A stretch of 16,237 bases of DNA from Parvularcula sp964342585 (GCA_964342585.1 CAYFHK010000057.1:1-16237), one strand, 5' to 3'. Positions 6,739-12,992 are shown, counted from the first letter of the stretch. Numbers and translations: made by a program. The notes: a model not told the origin generated them from the letters alone.

Positions 6739-6763
6739 GGAACCCCCGGTTCAGAGATGGGTT
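6739..6763 (+). promoter_or_regulatory. EcfG-type promoter for phyR (distal)
   Basis: On the plus strand GGAAC at 6739-6743 and GGTT at 6760-6763 are 16 bases apart. The element overlaps the minus-strand promoter almost base for base, because GGAACCC (6739-6745) and GGGTTCC (6759-6765) form a perfect 7-base inverted repeat. A transcript from here would carry a leader of roughly 88 bases to phyR. Confidence 0.55.
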
Positions 6764-6765
6764 CC
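6741..6765 (-). promoter_or_regulatory. EcfG-type promoter for nepR-ecfG-kinase
   Basis: On the minus strand GGAAC occupies 6765-6761 and GGTT occupies 6744-6741, with 16 bases between. Only the first base of the -10 element departs from CGTT. Transcription would start near 6735, leaving about 26-47 bases before nepR depending on the start codon. It implies positive autoregulation by EcfG. Confidence 0.7.
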
Positions 6766-6795
6766 ACAAATCCGCGAAAAAAATTGCATCGGTCG

Positions 6796-6820
6796 GAAAC
6801 TCTTTTCGAACTTCCGCGTT
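6796..6820 (+). promoter_or_regulatory. EcfG-type promoter for phyR (proximal)
   Basis: GAAAC at 6796-6800 (one mismatch to GGAAC) and a full CGTT at 6817-6820 are 16 bases apart. Transcription would start near 6826, with a leader of about 31 bases containing GGGGA at 6844-6848 before the phyR ATG at 6857. The exact CGTT and the short leader make it at least as good a phyR promoter as the distal one. Confidence 0.6.
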
Positions 6821-6856
6821 TCTGGGGTTAGTGATGATTTTTTGGGGATCCCAATT

Positions 6857-7657
6857 ATGACTTTCGTCGAACAGTTCGCGCCGCACTTACCTTTCCTGCG
6901 GCGCTATGCGCGCGCCCTCACGGGCAGCCAGGACAGCGGCGATGCTTACATCCGAGCGTCGCTGCAGGCACTTGCCGCCGACCCAGATCAGGTTGAAGAA
7001 GATCCTTCGGTTCCCGCGCGCCAGCGTCTTTACAAGCTTTTTCATGCGATCTGGGGCACGACGGGCGCGCAGCTTGACCCTGCCGCGACCCCTCGCGCGG
7101 CCCCCCAAGGGCATGACCGTCTCTCCAACTTGTCGCCGATCTCACGGCAGGCCTTTTTGCTCAGTTCGCTGGAAGGTTTTGCGAAGGATCAAGTCGCCGA
7201 CATCCTCTCGGTCACGCTGGACGAGGTCGAAACGCTGATCGACAGCGCGCAACGCGATATCGAAGCTGATCTGCGCACACGCGTGCTGATCATTGAAGAC
7301 GAGCCCGTCATCGCGGCCGACCTCGAACTACTGGTCAGAGACCTTGGTCACACAGTGACCGGCAATGCCACGACGCATACAGAGGCCGTCGATATGGCCC
7401 GCTCTGATCCGCCAGGCCTCGTTTTGTGTGACATTCAGCTTGCTGATAATTCTTCAGGCATCGATGCGGCGAAGGATATTCTCGAACAGTTCGATGTGCC
7501 GATCATCTTTATCACGGCCTTCCCAGAACGTTTGCTCACCGGTGAACGGCCGGAACCAACCTACCTAATTTCAAAACCATTCCAGGACAACACGGTGAAA
7601 GCGGCCATCGGCCAAGCCCTGTTCTTCCATCCTTCAAAAATGGCCGTACCTGCTTAA
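6857..7657 (+). CDS. phyR: Anti-anti-sigma response regulator PhyR
   Basis: The protein has 266 residues. The N-terminal part (about 1-140) is the sigma-like domain: a region-2 mimic (FLRRYARALTGSQDSGDAYI) and a region-4 mimic (LSPISRQAFLLSSLEGFAKD). The C-terminal receiver domain (about 141-262) has the acidic pair E147-D148, phosphoacceptor D192 (LVLCDIQLAD), T220 in FITAFPER and K240 in ISKPF. When phosphorylated, PhyR exposes its sigma-like domain and binds NepR, releasing EcfG. The ATG at 6857 follows GGGGA at 6844-6848; in-frame codons upstream overlap the promoters and are rejected. It is divergent from nepR-ecfG and ends before a terminator at 7691-7740. Confidence 0.95.
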   Translation: MTFVEQFAPHLPFLRRYARALTGSQDSGDAYIRASLQALAADPDQVEEDPSVPARQRLYKLFHAIWGTTGAQLDPAATPRAAPQGHDRLSNLSPISRQAFLLSSLEGFAKDQVADILSVTLDEVETLIDSAQRDIEADLRTRVLIIEDEPVIAADLELLVRDLGHTVTGNATTHTEAVDMARSDPPGLVLCDIQLADNSSGIDAAKDILEQFDVPIIFITAFPERLLTGERPEPTYLISKPFQDNTVKAAIGQALFFHPSKMAVPA

Positions 7658-7690
7658 GCCAACGATTGGCACAGCTGCGGAATCAACAGC

Positions 7691-7740
7691 CCGTCATTGC
7701 GATTTGCGTCTATGCAATTGTCGTCAATGGCGGCTTTTTT
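7691..7740 (+). terminator. Rho-independent terminator of phyR
   Basis: CCGTCATTG (7691-7699) pairs with CAATGGCGG (7725-7733), nine pairs including one U-G, and six Ts follow at 7735-7740. The loop is 25 bases and contains a possible inner stem TTGC/GCAA. It lies 34 bases after the phyR stop. Confidence 0.7.
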
Positions 7741-7849
7741 ATGCGCGACCAATGGGTACAGAATCTGATCGATGGAATTGGTAGAGGGGGCGATCAAAGA
7801 GCGACCCTGAAACCGCGCTCAAACAGCGAAGCGGTAGCGCATACAGAAA

Positions 7850-7934
7850 TGGTGGAGGGGGCTGGATTCGAACCAGCGTAGCCAAAGGCGCCAGATTTAC
7901 AGTCTGGTGGTATTAACCACTCACCCACCCCTCC
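7850..7934 (-). tRNA. tRNA-Tyr (anticodon GTA)
   Basis: On the minus strand a 7-base acceptor stem GGAGGGG (7934-7928) pairs with CCCCTCC (7860-7854). Discriminator A and an encoded CCA (7852-7850) follow. The anticodon arm CCAGACTGTAAATCTGG shows GTA in the loop. A variable arm is present, as expected for the class II tRNA-Tyr, and the T arm contains GGTTCGAATCC. The gene lies between phyR and rlmB. The 192 bases between the phyR stop and this tRNA hold the phyR terminator and no credible gene. A GAGCG/CGCTC hairpin at 7799-7820 could end the tRNA transcript but is weak. Confidence 0.96.
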
Positions 7935-8065
7935 ACAAAACGCCGGGATCGCAGGCGAGCGCGCCCCTTAGAAAAAACTCATCCGGTCCGCAACATCGAA
8001 AGCCGAATTTGTGCGCGCAGTTCCGCCGATTGATTGCCGCGGCGGCGACGCCGTATAGGCGAGCC

Positions 8066-8839
8066 ATGCGTGACAACAAGAAACGTCCCCTCTTCGACAA
8101 GAAACACGGCCAATCGCGTGACCCAGACGGCCCGATTTGGCTCTATGGTCGGCACGCGGTGCTGGCTGCGCTCAACAACAAAGCACGCCACCAACACACG
8201 CTTCTGGCGACGAAAAACGCCCTGGACTGGTTGGCCGAACAGGGACGAGAAATCCCCATCGAGCCCGTGAAGCCAGATGCGATCGATCGCGAGCTGCCGG
8301 AGGGCGCGGTGCATCAGGGGCTCGCTATGAAGGTGAACCCGCTGCCAGCGCCCTCGCTCGAGGAGGTGTTGGGGTCTGAGGGAACGGGGCCCTTTTTAGT
8401 GCTCGACCAAGTCACAGACCCCCAGAATATCGGCGCCCTCATGCGCGTGGCCGCGGCCTTTGGGGCGGCGGCGGTGATCGGCCAGGACCGTCGCACCCCG
8501 CCGCTGGCCGGCGCGCTGGCAAAAGCCGCCGCCGGGGCTGTCGAGCTCTTGCCCTTTATCCGTGTTGTGAATATCGCGCGCACGCTGAGCGAGCTTCGGG
8601 CGAATGATGTGTTGGTCATCGGCCTTGCCGGTGATGGCAGCGTGCCCCTTCCCGACTTTCAAACCCAACACCGCGTCGCCATCGTTCTGGGTGCGGAGGG
8701 CACAGGGTTAAGACCCAAAGTGCGTGAAGGCTGCGATCAGATGGTGACGATCCCAATCGCCGATGAGGTGGAAAGCCTCAACGTGGCCACAGCCGCAGCC
8801 GTGGCCCTTTATGCAACCACGGCCGGGCGGCCCGCCTAG
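8066..8839 (+). CDS. rlmB: 23S rRNA (guanosine-2'-O-)-methyltransferase, TrmH/SpoU family
   Basis: The protein has 257 residues. After a basic N-terminus comes the substrate-binding domain (IWLYGRHAVLAAL, about 24-90). The SPOUT catalytic domain follows with its three SpoU motifs: NIGALMR (121-127), VLGAEGTGL (207-215) and IPIADEVESLNVATAAAVAL (229-248), including the catalytic Arg and Asn positions. RlmB uses S-adenosylmethionine to methylate G2251 in the peptidyl-transferase loop. The ATG at 8066 gives the usual family length; longer in-frame readings run back through the tRNA gene and are rejected. The ribosome binding site is weak, and a TTGATT/TATAGG promoter candidate (8030-8059) would give almost no leader. 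Its stop shares four bases with the convergent EF-hand gene. Confidence 0.93.
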   Translation: MRDNKKRPLFDKKHGQSRDPDGPIWLYGRHAVLAALNNKARHQHTLLATKNALDWLAEQGREIPIEPVKPDAIDRELPEGAVHQGLAMKVNPLPAPSLEEVLGSEGTGPFLVLDQVTDPQNIGALMRVAAAFGAAAVIGQDRRTPPLAGALAKAAAGAVELLPFIRVVNIARTLSELRANDVLVIGLAGDGSVPLPDFQTQHRVAIVLGAEGTGLRPKVREGCDQMVTIPIADEVESLNVATAAAVALYATTAGRPA

Positions 8840-9366
8840 CCGACGAGAGGCCGGTGCTGGGCGATGTCTTGCGCGTAAAGGCGCATCTCATCGCCCTGAA
8901 GTCTGCCGTTTTGGTCCCCGTCAGCGGCGTCAAAACGAGCGAGGCGCAACGCGACAAACGCCTCTTCGGCCAGCCCATTCTCGGTGTCTGACCAGACGTG
9001 GAATTCACGCCGCGCCACCGCATCCACCCGCGCGCGTTCGCCGGCAGACAAACGGTCAGCCACTTCAGCGGGCAGTTCAATGTGGCGAAGCGAGACCCCG
9101 TCGATCACCACCGCGCGGTTGAGGCGCGCCAGCTCGGCTTCAACGACCTCTAGCGCAGCGTATTCTTCGACATCGACGACGCCGTTCGCATCCATATCCG
9201 CGCGATTGAACAGGCGGGCGGCATCTCTTGCCGCGTCGTCGCTGGTCACCGTCTCAGCGCTGGCGCCGAACGCCGCGGCGATGCCGCCGCCCATCGGGCC
9301 CGCAATCCCCACCGCGCCCGCGAACACTGCAGACGCTGCGATAAAGCTGAAAGCAATTTTCGACAT
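8836..9366 (-). CDS. Exported EF-hand protein
   Basis: The protein has 176 residues. An N-terminal signal peptide (MSKIAFSFIAASAVFAGAVG, likely cleaved after a small residue by about 37) directs it to the periplasm. Two canonical EF-hand loops are present: DMDANGVVDVEE (residues 57-68) and DGDQNGRLQGDE (149-160), each with Asp/Asp/Asn-Gly ligands at positions 1, 3, 5 and 6 and Glu at 12. A degenerate third loop lies near 126-137. Calcium binding is therefore likely; the partner or role is unknown. GGAGG at 9372-9376 sets the start at 9366 rather than the ATG at 9378. A CRP-type palindrome lies about 69 bases upstream of the start. Confidence 0.88.
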   Translation of the reverse strand: MSKIAFSFIAASAVFAGAVGIAGPMGGGIAAAFGASAETVTSDDAARDAARLFNRADMDANGVVDVEEYAALEVVEAELARLNRAVVIDGVSLRHIELPAEVADRLSAGERARVDAVARREFHVWSDTENGLAEEAFVALRLARFDAADGDQNGRLQGDEMRLYAQDIAQHRPLVG

Positions 9367-9371
9367 GAGAT

Positions 9372-9376
9372 CCTCC
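9372..9376 (-). promoter_or_regulatory. Ribosome binding site fixing the start at 9366
   Basis: GGAGG on the minus strand lies 5 bases before the ATG at 9366. An ATG at 9378 overlaps this site by its last base and would leave the site unused, so the shorter reading is chosen. Confidence 0.7.
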
Positions 9377-9410
9377 ATCTCGCGCTCGCCTCAGCGGCGA
9401 CAGATGGAAG

Positions 9411-9450
9411 ATATAATTTCGGGTGGGGCGGGAATGTGACTGAAGTCACA
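9411..9450 (-). promoter_or_regulatory. CRP-type operator with promoter of the EF-hand gene
   Basis: TGTGA (9435-9439), six bases, then TCACA (9446-9450) is the exact CRP half-site pair TGTGA-N6-TCACA, and the symmetry extends one base each side of the spacer (TGTGACT/AGTCACA). On the minus strand a -10-like TTATAT lies at 9416-9411. Transcription would begin near 9404, putting the palindrome centre at about -38, close to the position of class II CRP/FNR activator sites. The -35 region, overlapped by the palindrome, is poor, as expected for an activator-dependent promoter. Confidence 0.5.
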
Positions 9451-9502
9451 CGCACCGTGACGATGCTGTGATTTTCCCGCCCTATTTTTGCCCTGAGAGC
9501 AA

Positions 9503-9925
9503 TCAGCCGACGATTTCGTCGTCCGTGAAGAAGAATTTGATCTCTTCAGCTGCGGTCTCCGGCGCGTCAGAGCCGTGTACCGAGTTGGCTTCGATCGATT
9601 CAGCGAATTCCGCGCGGATCGTGCCCGGCGCCGCATCGGCGGGGTTCGTTGCGCCCATCACTTCGCGGTTCCGCGCGATGGCGTTTTCGCCTTCGAGCAC
9701 CTGCACGACCACCGGGCCGGAGGTCATAAAGCTCACCAGATCATTGTAGAACGGGCGCTCTTTGTGGACGGCGTAGAACTGTTGCGCCTGACCTTCGGTC
9801 ATGTGGATACGCTTTTGCGCCACAACGCGCAGACCGCCCTCTTCGAGTTTCGCAATCACTTTGCCAGTGATGTTGCGACGGGTGGCGTCGGGTTTGATAA
9901 TCGAGAAGGTGCGTTCGAGTGCCAT
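9503..9925 (-). CDS. ndk: Nucleoside diphosphate kinase
   Basis: The protein has 140 residues, the usual bacterial length. It begins MALERTFSIIKPDA with the conserved KPDA motif (residues 11-14) and contains the active-site signature NSVHGSD with catalytic His117. It transfers the terminal phosphate between nucleoside triphosphates and diphosphates through a phospho-His intermediate, as a soluble multimer. The ATG at 9925 is preceded by AAGGACCCGAGG. The 136 bases after it, before the EF-hand gene start, contain the CRP-type site and no clear terminator. Confidence 0.97.
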   Translation of the reverse strand: MALERTFSIIKPDATRRNITGKVIAKLEEGGLRVVAQKRIHMTEGQAQQFYAVHKERPFYNDLVSFMTSGPVVVQVLEGENAIARNREVMGATNPADAAPGTIRAEFAESIEANSVHGSDAPETAAEEIKFFFTDDEIVG

Positions 9926-10095
9926 GGCCTCGGGTCCTTTTTCTTGGGAAGGTTGGAATTTCTCGGCGCGCATAGCCCCCTGGCAAAGAGGCGGCAAGGC
10001 CACAGCGTGGTTGAAGCATCTCATACCGTTGGAGCGATCACATCGCTTGCGTGTAAGGCGCATCCAACCCATTCTCGTCAAAAGAGGCGAACCCC
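9926..10095. other. Divergent intergenic region with a small palindrome
   Basis: This is the 170-base region between ndk (minus) and the DUF4870-like gene (plus). AGCGAT (10033-10038) and ATCGCT (10042-10047) form a perfect inverted repeat around CAC and could be an operator. A TTGCCG/CTATGC pair about 16 bases apart on the minus strand (around 9968-9996) is a weak ndk promoter candidate. I see no gene in it. Confidence 0.35.
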
Positions 10096-10491
10096 ATGAC
10101 CGAGACTGAAGACGACGCGCTTTTCGATACCCCCAATAAAATCACGGCGATCTACGTGCTTTATATCGTATCGCTCTTCACCGGGGTGCCGTTCTTTATC
10201 GGGGTGATCCTCGCCTACTTTTTCCGCGGGGGCGCAGAGGGCTGGGCGCGCACGCATTATGACCATCAGATCAGCCTTTTTTGGCGGTTCGTTCTCGGAT
10301 CAATTGCGATGGGTATCCTGATCGGGATCTCGATCCCACTGATGTTTATCTTGATCGGCTTCCCGATGATCGTCGTCGGTGCCCTGGGCCTTGTTTATCT
10401 GTGGTTCTGGTTATTGTTCCGCAGCCTTAAGGGCATTGGCCGCGTGCGGCAGGACGCGCCTTATGAAGGCCCTTGGACCTTTGCCATCTGA
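10096..10491 (+). CDS. DUF4870-like inner-membrane protein
   Basis: The protein has 131 residues. An acidic N-terminus is followed by KITAIYVLYIVSLFTGVPFF (a first transmembrane helix, about 15-42). Then come a loop with the HYDHQI motif near residues 54-59 and two further close-packed hydrophobic helices (about 62-86 and 88-112). The tract 'small-residue membrane helix, then HY-x-x-QI-x-x-FW' is the signature of DUF4870/Tic20-like small membrane proteins. Function is unknown. GAGGCG about 8 bases upstream supports the ATG. It ends 52 bases before the ABC-F gene, so co-transcription is possible. Confidence 0.75.
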   Translation: MTETEDDALFDTPNKITAIYVLYIVSLFTGVPFFIGVILAYFFRGGAEGWARTHYDHQISLFWRFVLGSIAMGILIGISIPLMFILIGFPMIVVGALGLVYLWFWLLFRSLKGIGRVRQDAPYEGPWTFAI

Positions 10492-10543
10492 GCTGATCGC
10501 CACTGGCTTTGCCGCGCATTGAGTGAGCTGCTAACCGCGCGCC

Positions 10544-12460
10544 ATGCTGCATATCAACGACCTCACCTATCGGATTGAAGGACGACCGCTTTTCCAACAA
10601 GCGACTGCGATGATTGCGGAGGGGTGGAAGGTCGGGTTTACCGGGCGGAACGGCACGGGGAAATCGACCCTCTTTCGATTGATCCGTGAGGAGATCAGCC
10701 CAGACGATGGGGCGGTTTCCTTGCGGTCGGGTCGGCGCCTTGGCTGGGTCGCCCAAGAAGCACCCGGGACCCAAGACAGCCTGCTCGACACTGTCTTGCG
10801 GGCGGACACCGAGCGGGAAAGCCTCCTTCAGCGCGCGGAAACCGAAACAGACCCCGAGGAAATCGCCCGCATCCAGACGCGGCTAGCCGACATCGACGCC
10901 TACTCTGCAGAAGCCCGCGCGGCCCAAGTGCTGGCGGGGCTTGGCTTTCCCGAACGCGATCAGGCGCGCCCCTGCGCCGATTTCTCCGGCGGCTGGCGCA
11001 TGCGCGTGGCGCTTGCCGGCGTCCTCTTCGCGCAGCCCGACCTTTTGCTGCTCGACGAACCGACAAACTATCTCGATTTAGAAGGCACGGCCTGGCTTGA
11101 GGCATATCTGCGGAAATATCCGTATACCTGTATCATCATCAGCCACGACCGTGCCCTCCTCAATCAATCCGTGACGCATATCATGGCGCTAGAGCACGGC
11201 AAGCTCTCCGTGCACACTGGGAATTACGACACCTATGTGCGCCGCCGCGCAGAGCAGCATCGGCTGGCTCAGGCTCAAGCGACCAAGCAAGAGGCACAGC
11301 GGGCGCATATGCAGGCCTTCGTCGACCGGTTTCGCGCGAAGGCGACAAAAGCCCGCCAGGCGCAATCACGGCTCAAAGCCTTGGAGCGCATGCAAACCAT
11401 CGACATCCCAGTGGCCGACCGGACGATCCCGTTTCACTTCCCCGATCCACAGCCCGCCATGGCGCCGCCCATTGTGCGGCTGGCAGAGGCGACGCTGGGC
11501 TATGACGAAACACCAATCTTAAGGTCACTCACCCTACGGATTGACGATGATGATCGGATCGCCATCCTCGGGGCCAATGGCCAGGGCAAATCCACCCTCG
11601 TCAAAGCCATTGCACGGCGGCTCGAGCCGATGTCAGGCAATGTCTACGCCCATAAGAAACTAAAAGTCGCCTATTTCGCGCAACATCAGCTCGACGAGCT
11701 CAAACCCAAACAATCCGCTTACGATCATATTCGTGCCTTGATGCCCGATGGCACTGAGGCCCAAGTGCGGAGCAAGTGCGCGCAATTGGGCTTCGGCCCA
11801 GACAAGGCCGACACGCTGGTCAGCAATCTGTCGGGGGGTGAGAAGGCACGCTTGCTCTTTGGCCTGACGACATTTCACGGCCCTCACTTGATGATCCTCG
11901 ACGAGCCGACAAACCATTTGGACATCGACAGCCGTGATGCCTTGATCGACGCCCTCAATGCCTATCAAGGCGCGGTCCTTCTCATCACCCACGACGCCTA
12001 TCTCGCGGAGGCCACCGCCGATCGGTTATGGGAGGTGAAGGATGGCGCGGTACATGTCCTGGAGGAGGATCTCGGCGACTACCGCGACCGCATTTTGGGT
12101 CAATCCCGCACCGCCAGTGCCGCCGCCGATCAAACCGATCGTTCGGCAGCACGGCCAGCAGAAGAGCAGAAATCCCGCGCGGACCAACGTCGCGAGGACG
12201 CAGCCCGCCGCAAGGCGCTCCAACCGCTTCGGTCACAAATCGTCAAAGCCGAACAACAGCTCGAGAAAATCGAGGAAATGCTGGTCAAAATCGACGCAGC
12301 CTTGGCTGAACCCGGTCTGTTCGAAAACGATCTGGAGCGCGCAACGGCGCTATCACAAAAGCGCGCCCGCCTTGAGGAAGAGAAGGAAGCCGCCGAAGAA
12401 GCCTGGCTGACCCATAGCAACGAATACGAAGCAGCCATGGGAAATGCGGCAGATCTCTAA
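10544..12460 (+). CDS. ABC-F family ATPase (ribosome-associated, Uup/YheS type)
   Basis: The protein has 638 residues, with two ABC ATPase domains in one chain and no membrane segment. Domain 1: Walker A GRNGTGKS (34-41), signature FSGGWRMRVALA (about 147), Walker B LLLLDEPTNYLD. A basic, Gln/Arg/Ala-rich linker of about 80 residues follows, in the position of the P-site tRNA interaction motif. Domain 2: Walker A GANGQGKST (about 344), signature LSGGEKARLLFG (about 429), Walker B LMILDEPTNHLD. A C-terminal coiled coil spans about 545-630. ABC-F proteins act on the ribosome rather than in transport. The subfamily is not certain; YheS-like or Uup-like both fit. The ATG at 10544 lacks a good ribosome binding site. 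Confidence 0.93.
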   Translation: MLHINDLTYRIEGRPLFQQATAMIAEGWKVGFTGRNGTGKSTLFRLIREEISPDDGAVSLRSGRRLGWVAQEAPGTQDSLLDTVLRADTERESLLQRAETETDPEEIARIQTRLADIDAYSAEARAAQVLAGLGFPERDQARPCADFSGGWRMRVALAGVLFAQPDLLLLDEPTNYLDLEGTAWLEAYLRKYPYTCIIISHDRALLNQSVTHIMALEHGKLSVHTGNYDTYVRRRAEQHRLAQAQATKQEAQRAHMQAFVDRFRAKATKARQAQSRLKALERMQTIDIPVADRTIPFHFPDPQPAMAPPIVRLAEATLGYDETPILRSLTLRIDDDDRIAILGANGQGKSTLVKAIARRLEPMSGNVYAHKKLKVAYFAQHQLDELKPKQSAYDHIRALMPDGTEAQVRSKCAQLGFGPDKADTLVSNLSGGEKARLLFGLTTFHGPHLMILDEPTNHLDIDSRDALIDALNAYQGAVLLITHDAYLAEATADRLWEVKDGAVHVLEEDLGDYRDRILGQSRTASAAADQTDRSAARPAEEQKSRADQRREDAARRKALQPLRSQIVKAEQQLEKIEEMLVKIDAALAEPGLFENDLERATALSQKRARLEEEKEAAEEAWLTHSNEYEAAMGNAADL

Positions 12461-12504
12461 AGAATTGCCTTGTTTTTGTCACGAAACAGCCATCAGCGCT
12501 TCTC

Positions 12505-12532
12505 TTGCACTGCAGCACAATTTAGCTATAGG
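12505..12532 (+). promoter_or_regulatory. Sigma-70-like promoter of the acidic lipoprotein
   Basis: TTGCAC at 12505-12510 and TATAGG at 12527-12532 are 16 bases apart. Transcription would start near 12539, with a leader of about 29 bases containing GAGGGAAG before the ATG at 12568. This is a housekeeping-type promoter, not the EcfG type. Confidence 0.45.
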
Positions 12533-12567
12533 GTTAACCGGAGTTCATTTACCGAGGGAAGAACCCA

Positions 12568-12909
12568 ATGTCTCACAAACTGACTTTTGCCGCCGCGCTT
12601 GCCCTGTTTGCCGTCGCCGCCTGCGCCGAAGAAGACATGGAAGCTGCAGAAGCCGAAATGGAAGAAACCGCTGCTGAAGCTGAAGCCGCGATGGACGACA
12701 TGGCTGACGATGCGGAAGCTGCCATGGATGAAATGGGCGAAGAAGCTGACGCCATGATGGAAGACGCTGAAGCCGCGATGGACGACATGGCCGACGACAC
12801 CGAAGAAGCCATGGACGAAATGGGCGACGAAGCCGACGAGATGATGGATGAAGCGGAAGAAACCGCTGAAGAAACTGAAGAAGAAGTCGAAGAAGAAATG
12901 ACTGAATAA
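12568..12909 (+). CDS. Highly acidic repeat lipoprotein
   Basis: The protein has 113 residues. A signal peptide ends in the lipobox VAAC, so Cys19 is the probable lipidation site. The mature part contains only Ala, Asp, Glu, Gly, Met, Thr and Val: no basic, aromatic or amide residue. Residues 38-66 and 67-95 are two copies of a 29-residue unit made of two 11-residue blocks (AEAAMDDMADD; A/T-E-x-AMDEMGxE) plus a 7-residue block (ADxMMxx). The 11+11+7 pattern is that of a hendecad/heptad coiled coil. At DNA level this is an 87-base tandem duplication (12679-12765, 12766-12852) with a near-identical first 26 bases. It has its own promoter and terminator, so it is a single-gene unit. The family is unrecognised; cation binding or spacing at the envelope is possible. 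Confidence 0.85.
   Translation: MSHKLTFAAALALFAVAACAEEDMEAAEAEMEETAAEAEAAMDDMADDAEAAMDEMGEEADAMMEDAEAAMDDMADDTEEAMDEMGDEADEMMDEAEETAEETEEEVEEEMTE
12679..12852 (+). repeat. 87-base tandem duplication inside the acidic lipoprotein gene
   Basis: Copies 12679-12765 and 12766-12852 encode the 29-residue units. The first 26 bases of both copies are identical and the rest differ mostly at third positions or by Asp/Glu and Ala/Glu exchanges. Each copy contains a shorter internal 33-base near-repeat encoding the 11-residue blocks. Confidence 0.75.
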
Positions 12910-12937
12910 CGCGCAAGCGTTTTCGTTCGATCTTCGC

Positions 12938-12966
12938 AAAACCCCGCTTCGGCGGGGTTTTGTTTT
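12938..12966 (+). terminator. Rho-independent terminator after the acidic lipoprotein
   Basis: AAAACCCCGC (12938-12947), a TTCG loop and GCGGGGTTTT (12952-12961) form a ten-pair stem with a UUCG tetraloop, followed by more Ts to 12966. It lies 28 bases after the stop. The A-run on the other side gives a T-run on the minus strand, so it may also end the convergent lipoprotein gene (12993-13571). Confidence 0.92.
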
Positions 12967-12992
12967 ATGGAATTAGGAAACTGAAGGATCAG

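Noticed and set aside
7799..7820. GAGCG/CGCTC hairpin downstream of tRNA-Tyr on the minus strand
   Set aside because: The stem is only five pairs with a 12-base loop and three Ts. It is too weak to call as a terminator.
7666..7881. A 71-codon plus-strand reading frame ending in a GAGFEPA-like sequence
   Set aside because: It runs through the phyR terminator and into the reverse strand of tRNA-Tyr. Such endings are a classic artefact of translating the complement of a tRNA T arm.
9575..10099. A 174-codon plus-strand reading frame
   Set aside because: It is antisense to ndk, which has the full catalytic signature.
12679..12852. Repeats considered as a possible CRISPR array or mobile element trace
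   Set aside because: The copies are directly adjacent, in frame and coding, with no spacers, and no cas genes, transposase or target-site duplications are present.
12526..12939. Minus-strand reading frames of 123 and 137 codons with Phe/His- or Leu/Pro/Arg-rich repeats
   Set aside because: They are mirror images of the repetitive acidic lipoprotein gene, which has a lipobox, ribosome binding site, promoter and terminator on the plus strand.
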